Positions 51,130 to 63,020 of a stretch of DNA of 64,000 nt are shown here, piece after piece (positions within the stretch are counted from its first letter, which is position 1; the number at the start of each line of letters is the position of its first letter). The DNA is from Lobosporangium transversale (taxonomy: Eukaryota > Mortierellomycota > Mortierellomycetes > Mortierellales > Mortierellaceae). The stretch covers positions 364,501 through 428,500 of the forward strand of contig NW_019028987.1 of assembly GCF_002105155.1 (NCBI RefSeq), written 5' to 3'. Below the pieces are notes generated by a model that saw only the letters and a program-made list of their open reading frames with translations, ran no database searches and was not told where the DNA came from. Made by a program: the position numbers and the translations under genes.

Positions 51130-52662
51130 TTACAAGCTCTTGAAGATGTTCTCAGGATCCCAGCGGTTCTTAGTGGTCTGCAAGGTTTTGTAAGTCTTCT
51201 TCTCGTAGCACTTGCGCCAGTAGTTTCGGTCCTCGAGCTCCTTTGGACGCAACTCATTTGCATAATAACCCAGAGTCCAGGGCTTGAGAGCTTTGACAGT
51301 CTCGTCCAACCAAACCTTGTTAGCCTGGTCCCAAGAAGCTGTACCGTTACGCTTCCAGGTTGAGTAGATGCAAAGAGAGTAAGATCGGTCATAGCCTAAA
51401 GCATTCTTAGTAAGGGCGTCCCAGGTACCGGTGTTAAGAGCCATAGAGGACAGAGCTGAGGGGACCTTGTCCCATTGCTTGATCAAAGTCTCCTGAAGAC
51501 CACGAGGCAAGGGAACGGGGAACCAGAGGTCCTCTGCATAGTACGACAAGTCGTCATCAGCCCAGCTGGCATCAGAGCCGTGGATAACACCGCTGTAGGT
51601 AGTAGGATCTGAAGTAGCAAAGTTGGTAGGAAGAGACTTGTACCATCGAGTGATCTCACCCTGGGACTCGGTGACGGCCATGGAGCTGTTGAAAGGGGCA
51701 GCTGAGACGGAAGCGAAGAGATACTGTTTATCGTTGGTCTTTGGATCAGCGACAAAGATAATCTTGTTCTCAAGGGCCTTGGGAGCCTCAGGGTCGTACT
51801 TGCCATAGAAATCCAAAAGATCCTTGCCCTGAGGACGATCAAAAATGGCGAACACTTGATCGATCTTGACGTCTTCAGCATTATATGTGGGGACCAAAGT
51901 GGGCTCCTTGACCATAGGAACCAAGCGCAGGTAGAACTTTGTGACAACACCAAAGAACTGTCCACCTCCCCGGACAGCATAGAAGAGATCCTTATTATGC
52001 TTGGCGTCAGCATAAACAGTGCGGCCATCAGCGGTGATGATATCAAAGCCAATGACGTTGTCAACGCCAGAACCGTGAAGGCGCGATCCGATACCCATGC
52101 CACCGTGGAGCAAGAAGCCTCCGATGGTTACACGGGCAGTATGGGGGCCAGCAAAATGAAGACCGTACTTGATAGTCTCGTTGTAGAGTTCCAAACCAGT
52201 GACACCAGGCTCAGCAGTGGCAGTACGGGCCTTGGCATTGATGGTGATCTTGTTGAGCTTGGATAGATCCAATAAAACAAAGCCCTCTCTGTTGCTATCA
52301 ACAGCAGCCATATTGGAGGAGTAGCCAGATTGGTATCCACCAGAACGGGCCGAAACACGGAGACCAAGCTCCCTTGAAACCTTGACAATCTTTCCCAGGC
52401 CATTGTTGTTGGCTCTAAGAGGGGTGATAATGGCAGCGGGGAGTGCATGCTCAGGGAACTCAAGAGGGCTGATCAATTTGTTGAAGGTCTTGAGGGCATT
52501 AAAATAAGAGCTCTGATCCTTTTGTTGACGAAGTTGGATCTGAACAGAATCCTTAGGGAAGACAATCGAGCTATAGCTCTTTTGGATCTGGTCAGGATCG
52601 GCAGCAGCAGCAAAGGAAGCAGCAGCAGCAACAATGGAGAGGATGCAGAAGGAGACTTTCAT
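51130..52662 (-). CDS. Secreted FAD-linked oxidase, berberine-bridge-enzyme type
   Basis: 510 residues, intronless. Start chosen at MKVSFCILSIVAAAASFAAA, a clear signal peptide. FAD-binding PCMH domain: PAAIITPLRAN, SARSGGYQSGYSS, LLDLSKLNKI, GLHFAGPHTARVTIGGFLLHGGMG, AVRGGGQFFGVVTKF. The C-terminal BBE motif is complete: YYANELRPKE, NYWRKCYEKK, NRWDPENIFKSL. Such enzymes oxidise sugars, oligosaccharides or phenolics with O2. In this family FAD is often bound through a His in R.GGH; here the residue is Tyr (RSGGY), so the 8-alpha-histidyl link cannot form as usual. Upstream of the ATG is a pyrimidine/A-run-rich leader. Convergent with the NMT1-like gene. Confidence 0.9.
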   Translation of the reverse strand: MKVSFCILSIVAAAASFAAAADPDQIQKSYSSIVFPKDSVQIQLRQQKDQSSYFNALKTFNKLISPLEFPEHALPAAIITPLRANNNGLGKIVKVSRELGLRVSARSGGYQSGYSSNMAAVDSNREGFVLLDLSKLNKITINAKARTATAEPGVTGLELYNETIKYGLHFAGPHTARVTIGGFLLHGGMGIGSRLHGSGVDNVIGFDIITADGRTVYADAKHNKDLFYAVRGGGQFFGVVTKFYLRLVPMVKEPTLVPTYNAEDVKIDQVFAIFDRPQGKDLLDFYGKYDPEAPKALENKIIFVADPKTNDKQYLFASVSAAPFNSSMAVTESQGEITRWYKSLPTNFATSDPTTYSGVIHGSDASWADDDLSYYAEDLWFPVPLPRGLQETLIKQWDKVPSALSSMALNTGTWDALTKNALGYDRSYSLCIYSTWKRNGTASWDQANKVWLDETVKALKPWTLGYYANELRPKELEDRNYWRKCYEKKTYKTLQTTKNRWDPENIFKSL

Positions 52663-55600
52663 ATTGATAATGATTGGCGAGAGAAAAATAGTGAACTTGG
52701 GAAGGGAAATGGGAAAAATGGAAAGGATTAAGAAATGTGGACGTGTATGTGGGAGGAGGACTCTTGAAATGGGGTGGAAGTGAGAGGAGTTCTGAACTGA
52801 AGAAAAAAAAAAAAAAAAAAAAAGAAAAAAGAAAAGAAAAGAAAAGAAAACAATGAAGAACTGAAATATCTGGGGGACAAAAAAAAAAAAGCCCGTGAAC
52901 GACCAATGATGATAAAAGAGTTTGAAAACATTGAAAGACAATACGATTGTCAAAGTACATCTTTCAAAAACAGGGCTGCCCGCATCGCAACTTCAAGTAC
53001 AGCCAGGCATGTCCCCACTCCTGCTTTGCTACTTGCTGCAGTTTGTTGCAGGGCTCAATGAATGTTTAAAGAAAGAAAATAGCAATAGTCATTCTCCCGC
53101 TTCATATTTCTGTACTTTATCCTGTACCTCTCCATGCTGCTAATTTTTTTTTTTTTTTTTTTTTTTTTTCTTTTTCCTTTTTATTTCTTTATTTCCTTAT
53201 TTCCATTTCTCATTAGCAATGGTGAAAGAACAACGATACAGCAGAAAAGAAACCTTTTTTCTTTCTTTTTTTCCTTGAAGCGCAGTGAGGCAAATAGTTG
53301 CTCAGAACCATCTTCTTCCATAGCTGAGCCCTCGACTGCTGTCGTCAGGCGCGAGTCGGATTGTGTTTCCTCTTGGAATATTTGGCGCATACAGGTTCAT
53401 CCACAATTTCTTCCTTCTGCTCTCTTCTGAAGACAAGATTTTTATTAATTATGAAACGGGAAGAATTCGTTGGATGAAAGATTTGAACAGTCAAATGCTG
53501 TGGACTGTACAACGCTGAATATGTAGACAATTGGGGAATGCTCACAAGCAAGTTGTTATCGAGAGAAAAATGGCTCTCTCACTACTCTAAGTGTACCAAT
53601 GTGATACAAACGGTTTCTACACAATCCACTTTCGCGATTGGATCGAATCAGGCATACAAAGTACATGTACATGTATGTGTATGGAGAGCTCCCATCATAT
53701 AACCGGTGGGGACCACTGAGTTCATCATCGACCATCATTCCTCTTCGCTCCTTCAGCTCTCCTTCCTGATTCGCTCCCGAAAACTGGATATCGTTACGCT
53801 ATAACCCGAAATATTGCATCTTTACAAAAAGAAGAAAAAAAATAGAGAGGTCTTGTTCATTTCTGGCACAATTTCGTTGATCACAAATTCAAGATGTTGA
53901 ACCTATTTTTTTAAAAAAAATTTGACCATGGGATGGGTTTCTGAGGTTCATGTATATATATATATGCTTATCTGATCGTTTCTACTATCTTTGGATACCA
54001 ATTGCAATTAGAACTTCAAAAGGTTTACGTTTAAATGTCTACGCAATGAGCACTAACAGAGAATTAAAAAATGATGAGAGTACGCAGCTCGAGCACTCGT
54101 GAACTCAATTGATCAGTAGAGCAGAACAATCCAACTGGTCCCTGTTAACGATCATCCTAAAAGTATGTAGGACAAAGGCAAGGGCAAGGACAAGGACAAG
54201 GGGGTAGTGATAGGGATAAGACTAAGTGAGGGAATAAAATTGATTTAGATGTCTGAACATTATTCATTTTTCCTCATGAGAAGGTGTAGGAACTGCTGTA
54301 CACTTTTTTTCTGGTTGTGATGAGAAAGCACTGTCTAGAAATCAATTTATCCAGCTTGTGCCACCTTGAGCCTCTGCAAGCTTGTCTGCATATAAAATGG
54401 GAGTTCATTTTTCGCACAGCACTTTCATGCTTTCTCTTCCTGTCTTCACTCTCTCATCCTTATAATATATTTGTATATATGAATATACTGCACTTTTTTT
54501 TTTTTTTTCTCTTCTCGAAAAGTTGTTCATGAGACTAGTATATTTATACAAACTTCATGGCGTGAAACAGACTGAGATAGAATTGATGATTTATTTTTTT
54601 TTATTTTTTTTTTCTGGTGCGGAAGCGTGTAAAAGTTAAAAGAGGGTTCATGAAGTATATAACTCAGATTGTTTATCAAACGGTCTAATAACTGGCGTCT
54701 GCGTTATTGTATACATATTTGTACACACATGTATTAATACATGTCTGTAAACAGCCAGCTACCAGAGTCATTCACGTGTGCATGTTCTGTGTTGTATTTC
54801 GTATTTCGTATTTCGCTTTTCGTGTAAAATTAAAATTAAAGTTGACAAGAAGCAACTCAGAAAGCAAAAAGGTCAATTCTTTTATACGCTGAACGCTACG
54901 GATTTAGAAAAAAAAAAATAAAAAAATAAAAAATAAAAAATGGGCATCCATTGTTCGGGAAACGAAAGGAATTAATAGCAAAGTCAGCGTTTTATTTTTA
55001 TTTCGCTACATACTCATGAACCTTTTTTTTTTAATGAAAAGTGAAGAGGCGTGATGACACGATAATGTTAAAAGATATAGATATCACTGCGAAACTAATA
55101 ACAAAAAAATGTATACATATACATTTGGGACAAAATATGATGTTTATTCATCCTTAATGCCTTCCCTATACTTCCAATTTCAATACTAATAACATGTGAG
55201 AGTTGCTTCAAACTTATTTCTCTATCATCCTTAATGAGAAATAGTCCTTTTCAGTAACCAAGATGTACTGAGAACAGGTAATAAGCTGCCGATGTTCCAT
55301 TACCTGAGAAAAGTGAATACGAGAAAAAAAAAAAAAGCAAACTCGTTTTTATTGTTGTTGTTGTGAATACAGTTTTTTTTTTTTTTTTTTTTTTTTTTTG
55401 CAGCATGCACAATACATGTATGAGTCCACAATAAACATAAACATAAACATTATAAATATATAATACAAATATTTATTATTTGACGAATGTCTACAAGGAT
55501 ATTGCCCTATTATATAAGACGCGTGATAGCATGTTTATGATAACTTTTTTTGCGTGCCTATTTGATTATCGATGTGAAGATGTGCACTTAATATTTGATA

Positions 55601-57443
55601 AATAAAAGAGCCCCTCCAATAAGGACGATTCTTGTGTTTGTGTTCCGATGGAGACAGGGGGGAGAGCGATTCAATCCATTCAGACATTATTGGCGATGAA
55701 GTAGATCAATTTTTTTTTTTTTTTTTTTTTTTTTGGAGTTATAAAAAAAAAAAAAAAGAAAAAGAAAAAGAAAAAAGGCGGAGATTGTCGCTTAACTGAA
55801 AGAGGATGTAAAATGAAAGGGGTAAAGTTTTGATAGAGAGCAAAGAAGCATACGCGCCGCAGACAATGATGTCCATTTAACTCCACTTGGCAGTCTTAGA
55901 TTAAACATTAATGAACTGTTTTTTTATCATCTCAACAAGATTCAATTATATAAGGACGTAAAAATTAATCGCTCGGTATAATGCTGACTGTTAATAAAAG
56001 CCTTTGGAATAGAAGAGAGAGAGAGAGAGGGCATGCCAGCGTAGTATATATTTGTATCCTTCATAACATTTTATACACATATTTATAAAAATAAAATAAA
56101 AAAAAAAAAAAAAAAAAAAAAAAAGTACGAGCACCAGCAGAGCGCATGATGAATGTTCTGTTGACATTTAATCGATATACTCACACAGCCCAATACAGCT
56201 GATCCAAGCCTGTCAAATGCCCTTTTATTTTGGAAAGCTCTTTTATTTTCTATCATCCCCTCGTGGTATTCTTATATCCTTTGGATCAAGTGTTGCTTGG
56301 TCATCTGTCTTTGGTGGTTTGTTTAGTGGAACCAAGGTTCAGAGCGGAATGGAAGTGCAGAACAGAAACTTGTTTATCGTTGTTTACATGGGGGAGGGGG
56401 TGCAACCCTTATAAGATACAGGGAGCAAGAGGATTTGAAGGGTATACGGGTCGGATCTTTGCCAATAGACAATGCATTCAAGGTAGGACGAGCACATTAA
56501 TTTGATATAACTTTAATATTACAGACAGCGATGTTTGCAATACTGCGTACACGAAACGTTGTCCAATTGGGGACCATGATCATCAATCAGTCTCTCTCGA
56601 GAAATCATGAGGAGGGGAGGGGGGAATGATTAGAATCAAGGAAAACATCGAATGACATGAGGAAATAGAAGACGTGCTGCATAGAATGGGAATTATCATG
56701 AGAGCTCGCGATAAAGCTTCATGACATCTGTGATATATTTGTATCAGAAAGCCATGACTGGAGTTGAGTTGAAAATGAATTAGAAAATAATGAACCGGGG
56801 ATTGGATACCAGAAAATCGCGCACAATTGGGATACAAAAGTTCATACTTTGTAAAGGGAAGCTTACAGAGCATTACATTTTATACAACCCTGCATGCTGC
56901 TTGCTTCTCTTTTTCTTTTTTAACTCCCACTCTTTGCTTTCATTTTTTTTCTTTTCTTCTTCGGATCCTTTCCCAAATCTTTCAGTTGCTGATATCCCTC
57001 CTCACAACCATACGGTTTCTCTCTCCCTCTCTCTCTCCCCATCATCTCTATTACTCCTCGCTTCCTTTCACGGCTTCATCCTGATTAACACATTCAATCA
57101 TCATAGTCATCAGTCAACTAAAAGCACCAGACAAGAAGCTGATCAAATCTCTATGACTTTTTTCCTCATTCCAACTCAATATTTCACCATTCAATTCACT
57201 CAAAACAGCAAAGCCCAAGACTTTTATTTTTTTACTCATTTCCCCTGAAAATAATCGACACCTTAATCCTTAGAGCCCAACCTTCCCAACTTTGGCTCTA
57301 CTTCAATCCTATTGTATTCCACGTTTGTTGTTGACGTCTCGATTTTTTTTTTTTTTTTTTTCTTAAAAAAAGACGTTAAGAAACAACAACCTTCTCAGCA
57401 TTAACTGTTGCAACCTGACGACTTTATTATTATTCTCAACAAT
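52663..57443. other. 4.8-kb stretch with no recognisable gene
   Basis: Many homopolymer runs (T ~53142-53169, A ~52802-52822, T ~55374-55399, A ~56098-56124) and short open frames without conserved motifs. No tRNA, TE ends or splice-consistent coding chain found. The right ~550 bp is pyrimidine-rich and probably the leader/promoter of the membrane-protein gene. Confidence 0.5.
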
Positions 57444-59854
57444 ATGCCTTTTCAAGTTGGAGTGGAGAGCGCGGATGAGTTCACCAAATATCTTACCAAC
57501 GTCGTGGTCGTCACAATGACTGTAGCTTGGTTATCGCTACTGTTTGTCCGCTCCATTGATGCCAAAGTGTACAAATACAGAAAGCCATTCAGTATCGCCA
57601 TGACGCTGCAATTGTTCTTTGTAACACTCCGAAATTTATCTACCATGATGTTGTCTTCGGTACGTCTTTTTTTTGTTACATTCTAACCCAACAATCTTTA
57701 AGATATAATCCACCTGGGTATCTTTTTATTTTATTTTATTTTTTTATTTTTATTTATGGATCTGTTATGAAGAAAAAGGCGGGTCTAGAAGGAAATGCGG
57801 GGTGGGAATTCTCGTGAAGAGACAATGGGATTGGGTTAAGGCGATAAACAAAAATGAAAGAGTGGGGATATCATGATGGATATACTTGCAAACAATGGGT
57901 TCCTTTGTGCTCCGATGCACATCCATTCATTTTGCGACTTTACCCATTAAGCAACAATTTACTAAACGTTGTAAAAAAATTATTTATCCCTGGCGACCAG
58001 TTGATCCAGGATATTCAATACATGTGGCACGAACTTTATTTTTTTCATCATATCTTTTTTAACCAACGTGTCAATACTTCAGCTTGTGCCTTAAAAAAAA
58101 TTAAGTATTGATGGTGCTTCGATGCCTAAATAATGGATAGTAGGTTCTACGCCAGCCTGGTGTTCTCTTTTTTAAAAAAAAGCGTGTCATCAATTGTACT
58201 TTTTTTCCCCTCCGGCGGTGATCCCGATTTTTTCAATGTGTGTGCGTGTGAGAGTGCTCAAAATGTGCGCCGACTGAGTTGAAGATGAGAGCGAGTGAAA
58301 GAAAGTGACGATATTTGAGAGCCATGGAAAGTGGGTAGAATCAAGAAGAGAGAGGGGATGATATATAACAAGCTATTGGGCGGAAAACGAAATATTGAGC
58401 ATAATCAAAGATCTCTAGGCAGACAAAGCTGCTTCATGGTTCTCGCATGGCATTGAAACATTACACAGACTAGACAGAGGGTGACAAAACAAGTCAACAA
58501 TTCACACAATTAACAAAAAATAAATCAAGGCTCTTTCATTCCCGCGGGAATTATGGTTGTTTCGTGATTGTCATTTAATGAGACGCTCTCTCTTCTAACC
58601 CGCACATTCAGAAGCATTAAGAACTTAGTCATGAGAAATTTGGAACTTGCTGGTCATTTCTTCATACATGTGCTTTAGACCTTGATATGACATGCATTGA
58701 CTGGATCCAGAATACTGTGCTCACTTATTCAACTTATGCACGTCAATTTCTTATATTGTCTTTTTGATAATAGGGTTTCCCAATCCCATGCCAATGGGTT
58801 GCCGTCATTGGTGGAGTGATCTACCAGCTATTTGCTATCTCAGCTGAGTGCGCCATGTTGATCCGCTGCAGGTCCTTTACTCGATACCCTAGAGCCGTCA
58901 CTTACCTTACCATCCCTACCTGGATTGTTCGTTTCGGTCTCTGTCTCTGGCTTGTTACGACCATCAAGGCAGAAGACAACCAAGCCGGTTATATTTGTGA
59001 CACCTCAATGGACTACAATCTCTCAGCAATCATGCAGTATATCAAGATCGCGACTGAAGTCATCATTCTAGTCTTCTTCCTCGAGCGCGTCATCGCCTTG
59101 CATCGCAGTTCCCGCGGCATGGAGGCCGACAGCAACCATAACCAATGGCGTCGCCTTGCTCTCATCAACGCTGGTATCACCTTTTTGGTCATTCTCTTTG
59201 AGATCCTCGTTGGACAGGTCACTGTCTACTTGACTGGCTACTGTAAGCTGTCCTGCTTTTTTTTTTTTTTTTTTTTTTGGTTTCTTCCAGAGTAATCCGA
59301 TCTAACCGCTTCTTTCTTCATTTGCTCTTTTCTTTATTTTAGTGTTCTTGACTTATAGTTTAGTCAACTTTATCCAGGCCACTTTAGTCGTCTTCATTGT
59401 TGAGGATACCAAGAATGTGTTCAAAAAGCGCGCTGTCACGAGTAACAGTGCCTCCAAGCAGAGTAACAGTCGAAGCCATGGACAGAACTCGAGCCAACGC
59501 GGTACCGCAACTGATTATGAGCACTCTACAGTCAGCTATGCAGATGGTATTGCTGCAGCCAAGGCTAATCGTATACATGAACCTAGTAACCACCAGCCTT
59601 GGTCCTTGACTATGCGCATGCCTTCCGCCCTGCCCGATCCTGTTCCTGTGCATTACAACTCAAATGAACGACCCAACTCCAACTTTTATGACTTTGGCCT
59701 ATCTGACCAAAAGATCAACCCCTACCGCCACTGGGAAGTTGACGCAGAATCTCAGGACACGATTGATGCAAGCAACCGCTGGAGACATAATAAGGATGAA
59801 GATGAGATCCCTATGACACTCTCCAGGATCCGTGAAGATCCTCAAAGACGATAG
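57444..59854 (+). CDS. Seven-transmembrane protein of unknown function
   Basis: Exons 57444-57659, 58774-59242, 59343-59854; 398 residues. Seven hydrophobic segments are visible: VVVVTMTVAWLSLLFV, FSIAMTLQLFFVTL, WVAVIGGVIYQLFAISA, YLTIPTWIVRFGLCLWLV, IATEVIILVFFLERVIAL, INAGITFLVILFEILVG and LFLTYSLVNFIQATLVVFIV. A hydrophilic Ser/Asn/Pro-rich tail of ~165 residues follows. The layout resembles a GPCR-like receptor, but no family signature (DRY, NPxxY) is seen, so a receptor role is only possible. Intron 1 is 1114 bp, the longest in the window. The ATG context is caatATGc after a pyrimidine-rich leader. Confidence 0.75.
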
Positions 59855-60397
59855 ATCAATAGAAAGGTAGTTTAGCCTCTCATCTACCAACTAGATCTCC
59901 TTTTCCATGCATTTCCCCTCTATCTCTATTTAATTATTCTCTTCATTCATCATGCTTCATAGTCATATATTTTTACATTAGTAACAACCAATCATCAAAA
60001 TAATAATATATCCTTCATACATGCCTTTATTGCAATCTGCTCAGATTTGGCTAAAACCTCCAACGTCCCCTCGAAACTTGTCCCCATTTCAGAGATACTT
60101 CGATTACATCCTTTTTAGCACCACGACTGCCAGCCTTGGAAACATAATTTAGCATTTGTATGAATTTGTTCTGTTTCTGTCCAATGGTATACTGGATATG
60201 AAGGTCGTAAGAGGCCTCTATTTCCAGACAAGGTTAGCTTTATTTCCTATTTATGTTTGTGATGCGTACAAACGCCCAACCAACGGTGTTGTCCATTCAT
60301 CATCCACAGCTTCATCGCTTTCTACAATTCAGTTAAACATCAATCCTCTTTATCCTCCTCTCCCCCTCTTTCTCTCCCTTAAACGCTACATATAATC
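59855..60397. other. Intergenic, 3' end of membrane-protein gene and ARPC5 promoter
   Basis: AT-rich first half; pyrimidine-rich leader (ctcctctccccctctttctctccc) just before the ARPC5 ATG. No other feature seen. Confidence 0.5.
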
Positions 60398-61191
60398 ATG
60401 GCGTTCCGTAAAATTGACATTGATGCTTTAGAGGAGGACGCATTCAGACAGGAAGAGCTTGACTTTCAGGAAATTGGTGAGGTACCTCCTCAACAAGAGG
60501 TCGAGGCACAGGTCAATAACCGTGCTCAGGAAGTCAGGATCTTGCTTCAGCGGTAAGCGTTATCAAGCGTGGCGGAATTGTATAAGAATAATATGTAGTT
60601 GTGTATACTACGAAGCTAAAAAGAAGAAGAAGAAGAAAAAAAAACGACAACTGACATTCTTTTTACTTTTTGGTTGTGTATTGTTTCCGATAGCGGTGAT
60701 GCTGCTGGTGCTCTTTCCACATCACTTCAAAATCCTCCATATGGTAGTGGCCTCGAGACCGCCAAGGTAACATTAAGAGGCTTTTTTTTTTTTTTTTTTT
60801 TTTTTTGGATACAATGATCTACAGTCTTAGACTACGGAAAGAAAAATATTTCGTCGTTCGTAATCCGGTGCTATTCTTTATTATTTTAAACTTGACGCGT
60901 TATTTCATTTAATTTCAGGCCAGGAACACACAGACCGTAATGGAGGTCCTCACCTATGCGCTTAAGAGTGCAGATCAGCTGGTCAAGAACCTTTCTTCTG
61001 AAGAGCAGGATGTATTGATGAAATATCTTTATGCGGGAATGGCTGCTCCAGAACAGAACAACTCGGGTGTGCTTTTGACCTGGCACGAGAAGGTAATTTT
61101 TTTTTTATAGTGGATCTCATAACAATTACTTAAACCTGGATAGACCAAGAGCTTTTTAACAGAAGCAAAAAGCAAAAAGCAAAAAGCAAAA

Positions 61192-61228
<37 letters not shown>

Positions 61229-61399
61229 TTTAGGATGGAGAGAAGGAGATACAGATATGGAACGCGTTGCAATGAACCAACAAAAAAAAAAAAAATTCAT
61301 TCTTGCTCTTGCTTTTCTGATTTTTCTGCCAAATAGCTCACAGAGGTTGCTGGGCAAGGATGCATTGTTCGTGTTATTACTGACAGGAGGACTGTGTAG
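60398..61399 (+). CDS. ARC15: Arp2/3 complex subunit 5 (p16-Arc)
   Basis: Four exons 60398-60552, 60694-60766, 60919-61092, 61337-61399; 154 residues, full length for the family. Starts MAFRKIDIDALEEDAF; then VRILLQRGDAAGALSTSLQN (the ARPC5 helix with the NPP turn), VLTYALKSADQLVKNL, LLMKYLYAGM-like VLMKYLYAGM, VLLTWHEKLTEVAGQGCIVR and the terminal VRVITDRRTV, which matches the conserved ARPC5 C-terminus. The protein is a structural subunit of the Arp2/3 actin-branching complex. Introns carry A/T runs (~60782-60805, ~61196-61225). Confidence 0.95.
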
Positions 61400-61583
61400 G
61401 TTTTTACACAGAAGTAAAAAGGTCGATGCCCAATAAAGGATGAAAAATAATAAACACTTTGCTTGGAAATACATATAAGCTATTGCTACAAACTATAAAC
61501 ACGCGTAGATCACCATGCACTCCTGACCTTGGTCAACGCATTATTGCTATGATAAGAGCCTTGTGGTTTCATGTGGAACCTGT

Positions 61584-61862
61584 CTACACATTTGACAAAG
61601 ACGGGCTCAAAGGCACATGGGAGTGACGATACCTCTGTCGACCACCTCGGTTTGACTGACCTCGTGAGCTCATTGTTTGCGCCTCGAACTGCTCATTTGA
61701 TGGCTGGGTTCGCTGTTGATTAATATTAAGTTGATCAACTGATGATCCCCGTTGTTGCTGATGTTGCTGCCGTTTCTGGCTTTGCTGTTGCTGATGGTGA
61801 TGCTGGCGCTGGTGGTGCTGCCGGCGTTCTTGCTGATGTGGTTGCTGATGTGGTTGCTGACG

Positions 61863-61893
<31 letters not shown>

Positions 61894-62942
61894 TGATGTT
61901 GTTGATAGTGTTGCTGGTGTTGTTCCTGATGTTGTTCCTGATGTTGTTCCTGATGTTGTTCCCGACGTTGTTCGTGACGTTGTTCCCGACGTTGTTCCTG
62001 ACGTTGTTCTTGGTGCTGATGTTGATGTTTTTGCTCATGTTGTTGCTGGTATGGTGGCGACTGAGGTTGTTCTGAAGTCCAGTGATTTGTCTGTAACTGT
62101 GGTTGCGTTGTTTTCGCTTGAGGAAACTGAGTTGTAATTCGCTGTGGCCTACGATAAGCAGACGAGGGTTTCACCAACACCAACTCAAGGCCGTCGTTTG
62201 AGATCTGGAGACCTGCTCGAGACAAAATTTTTTTGCTGACATTGGCCAATATTTTATCTGATTTCCCAGTATTCTCATTTCTACTAAATTGACTTTTCCT
62301 AACTTTGAAATCTGGCAGACCAATACCACGAGATAGTGCAATCCTGATCAACTCCAGTCCTTCGCTCTGTATATTATCGTTTCTCACGAGCCCATATTGG
62401 TAGATTAACGAGATAAGGCAATTGTCAGTGGTCTCATCGTTCCTCACAGGAGGTAGGCAGTCCATGAGATAAAATCCATAGATACGCCTCGCTTCGTCTG
62501 GAGTAGGTGCATATCGGACCATGCAAGAAATAGTGCGCTGTGCATAGCCGACATCAGTAGGAGAGAGCTGCTTGACATATTGATCTTGCTGATTCTTTTC
62601 AAAATCCATGACCCTTTCCGACCTTTCTGGCCTTTCCGATCTTTCTGAAAAGTTACTGTTAGGGTCTTGATTAGTGCATACAGATGTAATAGTTGAAGGG
62701 CCAGGAGCAGCAGCAGCAGCAGCGGCAGCAGCCCTTTGAGAAGAAAGGATGACTGGTGCAAGATATTCTTTGAAGAGATAGAGAGCATTATCCCAATGTT
62801 CTTTTCTGGGCGGTCCACGAAAGACTGGGTATTGCAGATCTCTGACTTCATGCGTAATTGCGTAGAAAATCTGTGAGATGTGGATATTATGGTAGCCGAG
62901 GCTTTCGATCCTTTGTAACGTGTAATTTTCTTCGTAGGGCAT
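61584..62942 (-). CDS. Gln/His-rich protein of unknown function
   Basis: 452 residues if started at MPYEENYTLQRIE (62942); the frame is open to 63020 and a possible acceptor (cattttttag at ~62968) means an upstream exon may exist. Residues 1 to ~280 look like an ordered domain (GYHNIHISQIFYAITHEV, YAPTPDEARRIYGFYLMDCL, ISLIYQYGLV) containing a poly-Ala run and a Ser-Glu-Arg-Pro repeat. The next ~130 residues are dominated by Gln, His, Arg and Glu with a repeating QEQ/REQH pattern and a (Q)11 run. The tail is RG-rich (RGQSNRGGRQRYRH), which hints at RNA binding. No family recognised. Confidence 0.65.
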
Positions 62943-63020
62943 GGAGACTGTCGTGATGTTTGGCGAAGTAACTAAAAAATGTGATTCATGAATCAAAACC
63001 AAAATGACATTGAGCCTCAT

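Noticed and set aside
57854-58111. 85-residue frame in the first intron of the 7TM gene
   Set aside because: No conserved features; lies fully within a GT-AG intron supported by reading phase.
61742-62137. Plus-strand frame rich in VADVV repeats
   Set aside because: Antisense of the Gln-repeat tract of the minus-strand protein; repeat frames stay open on both strands.
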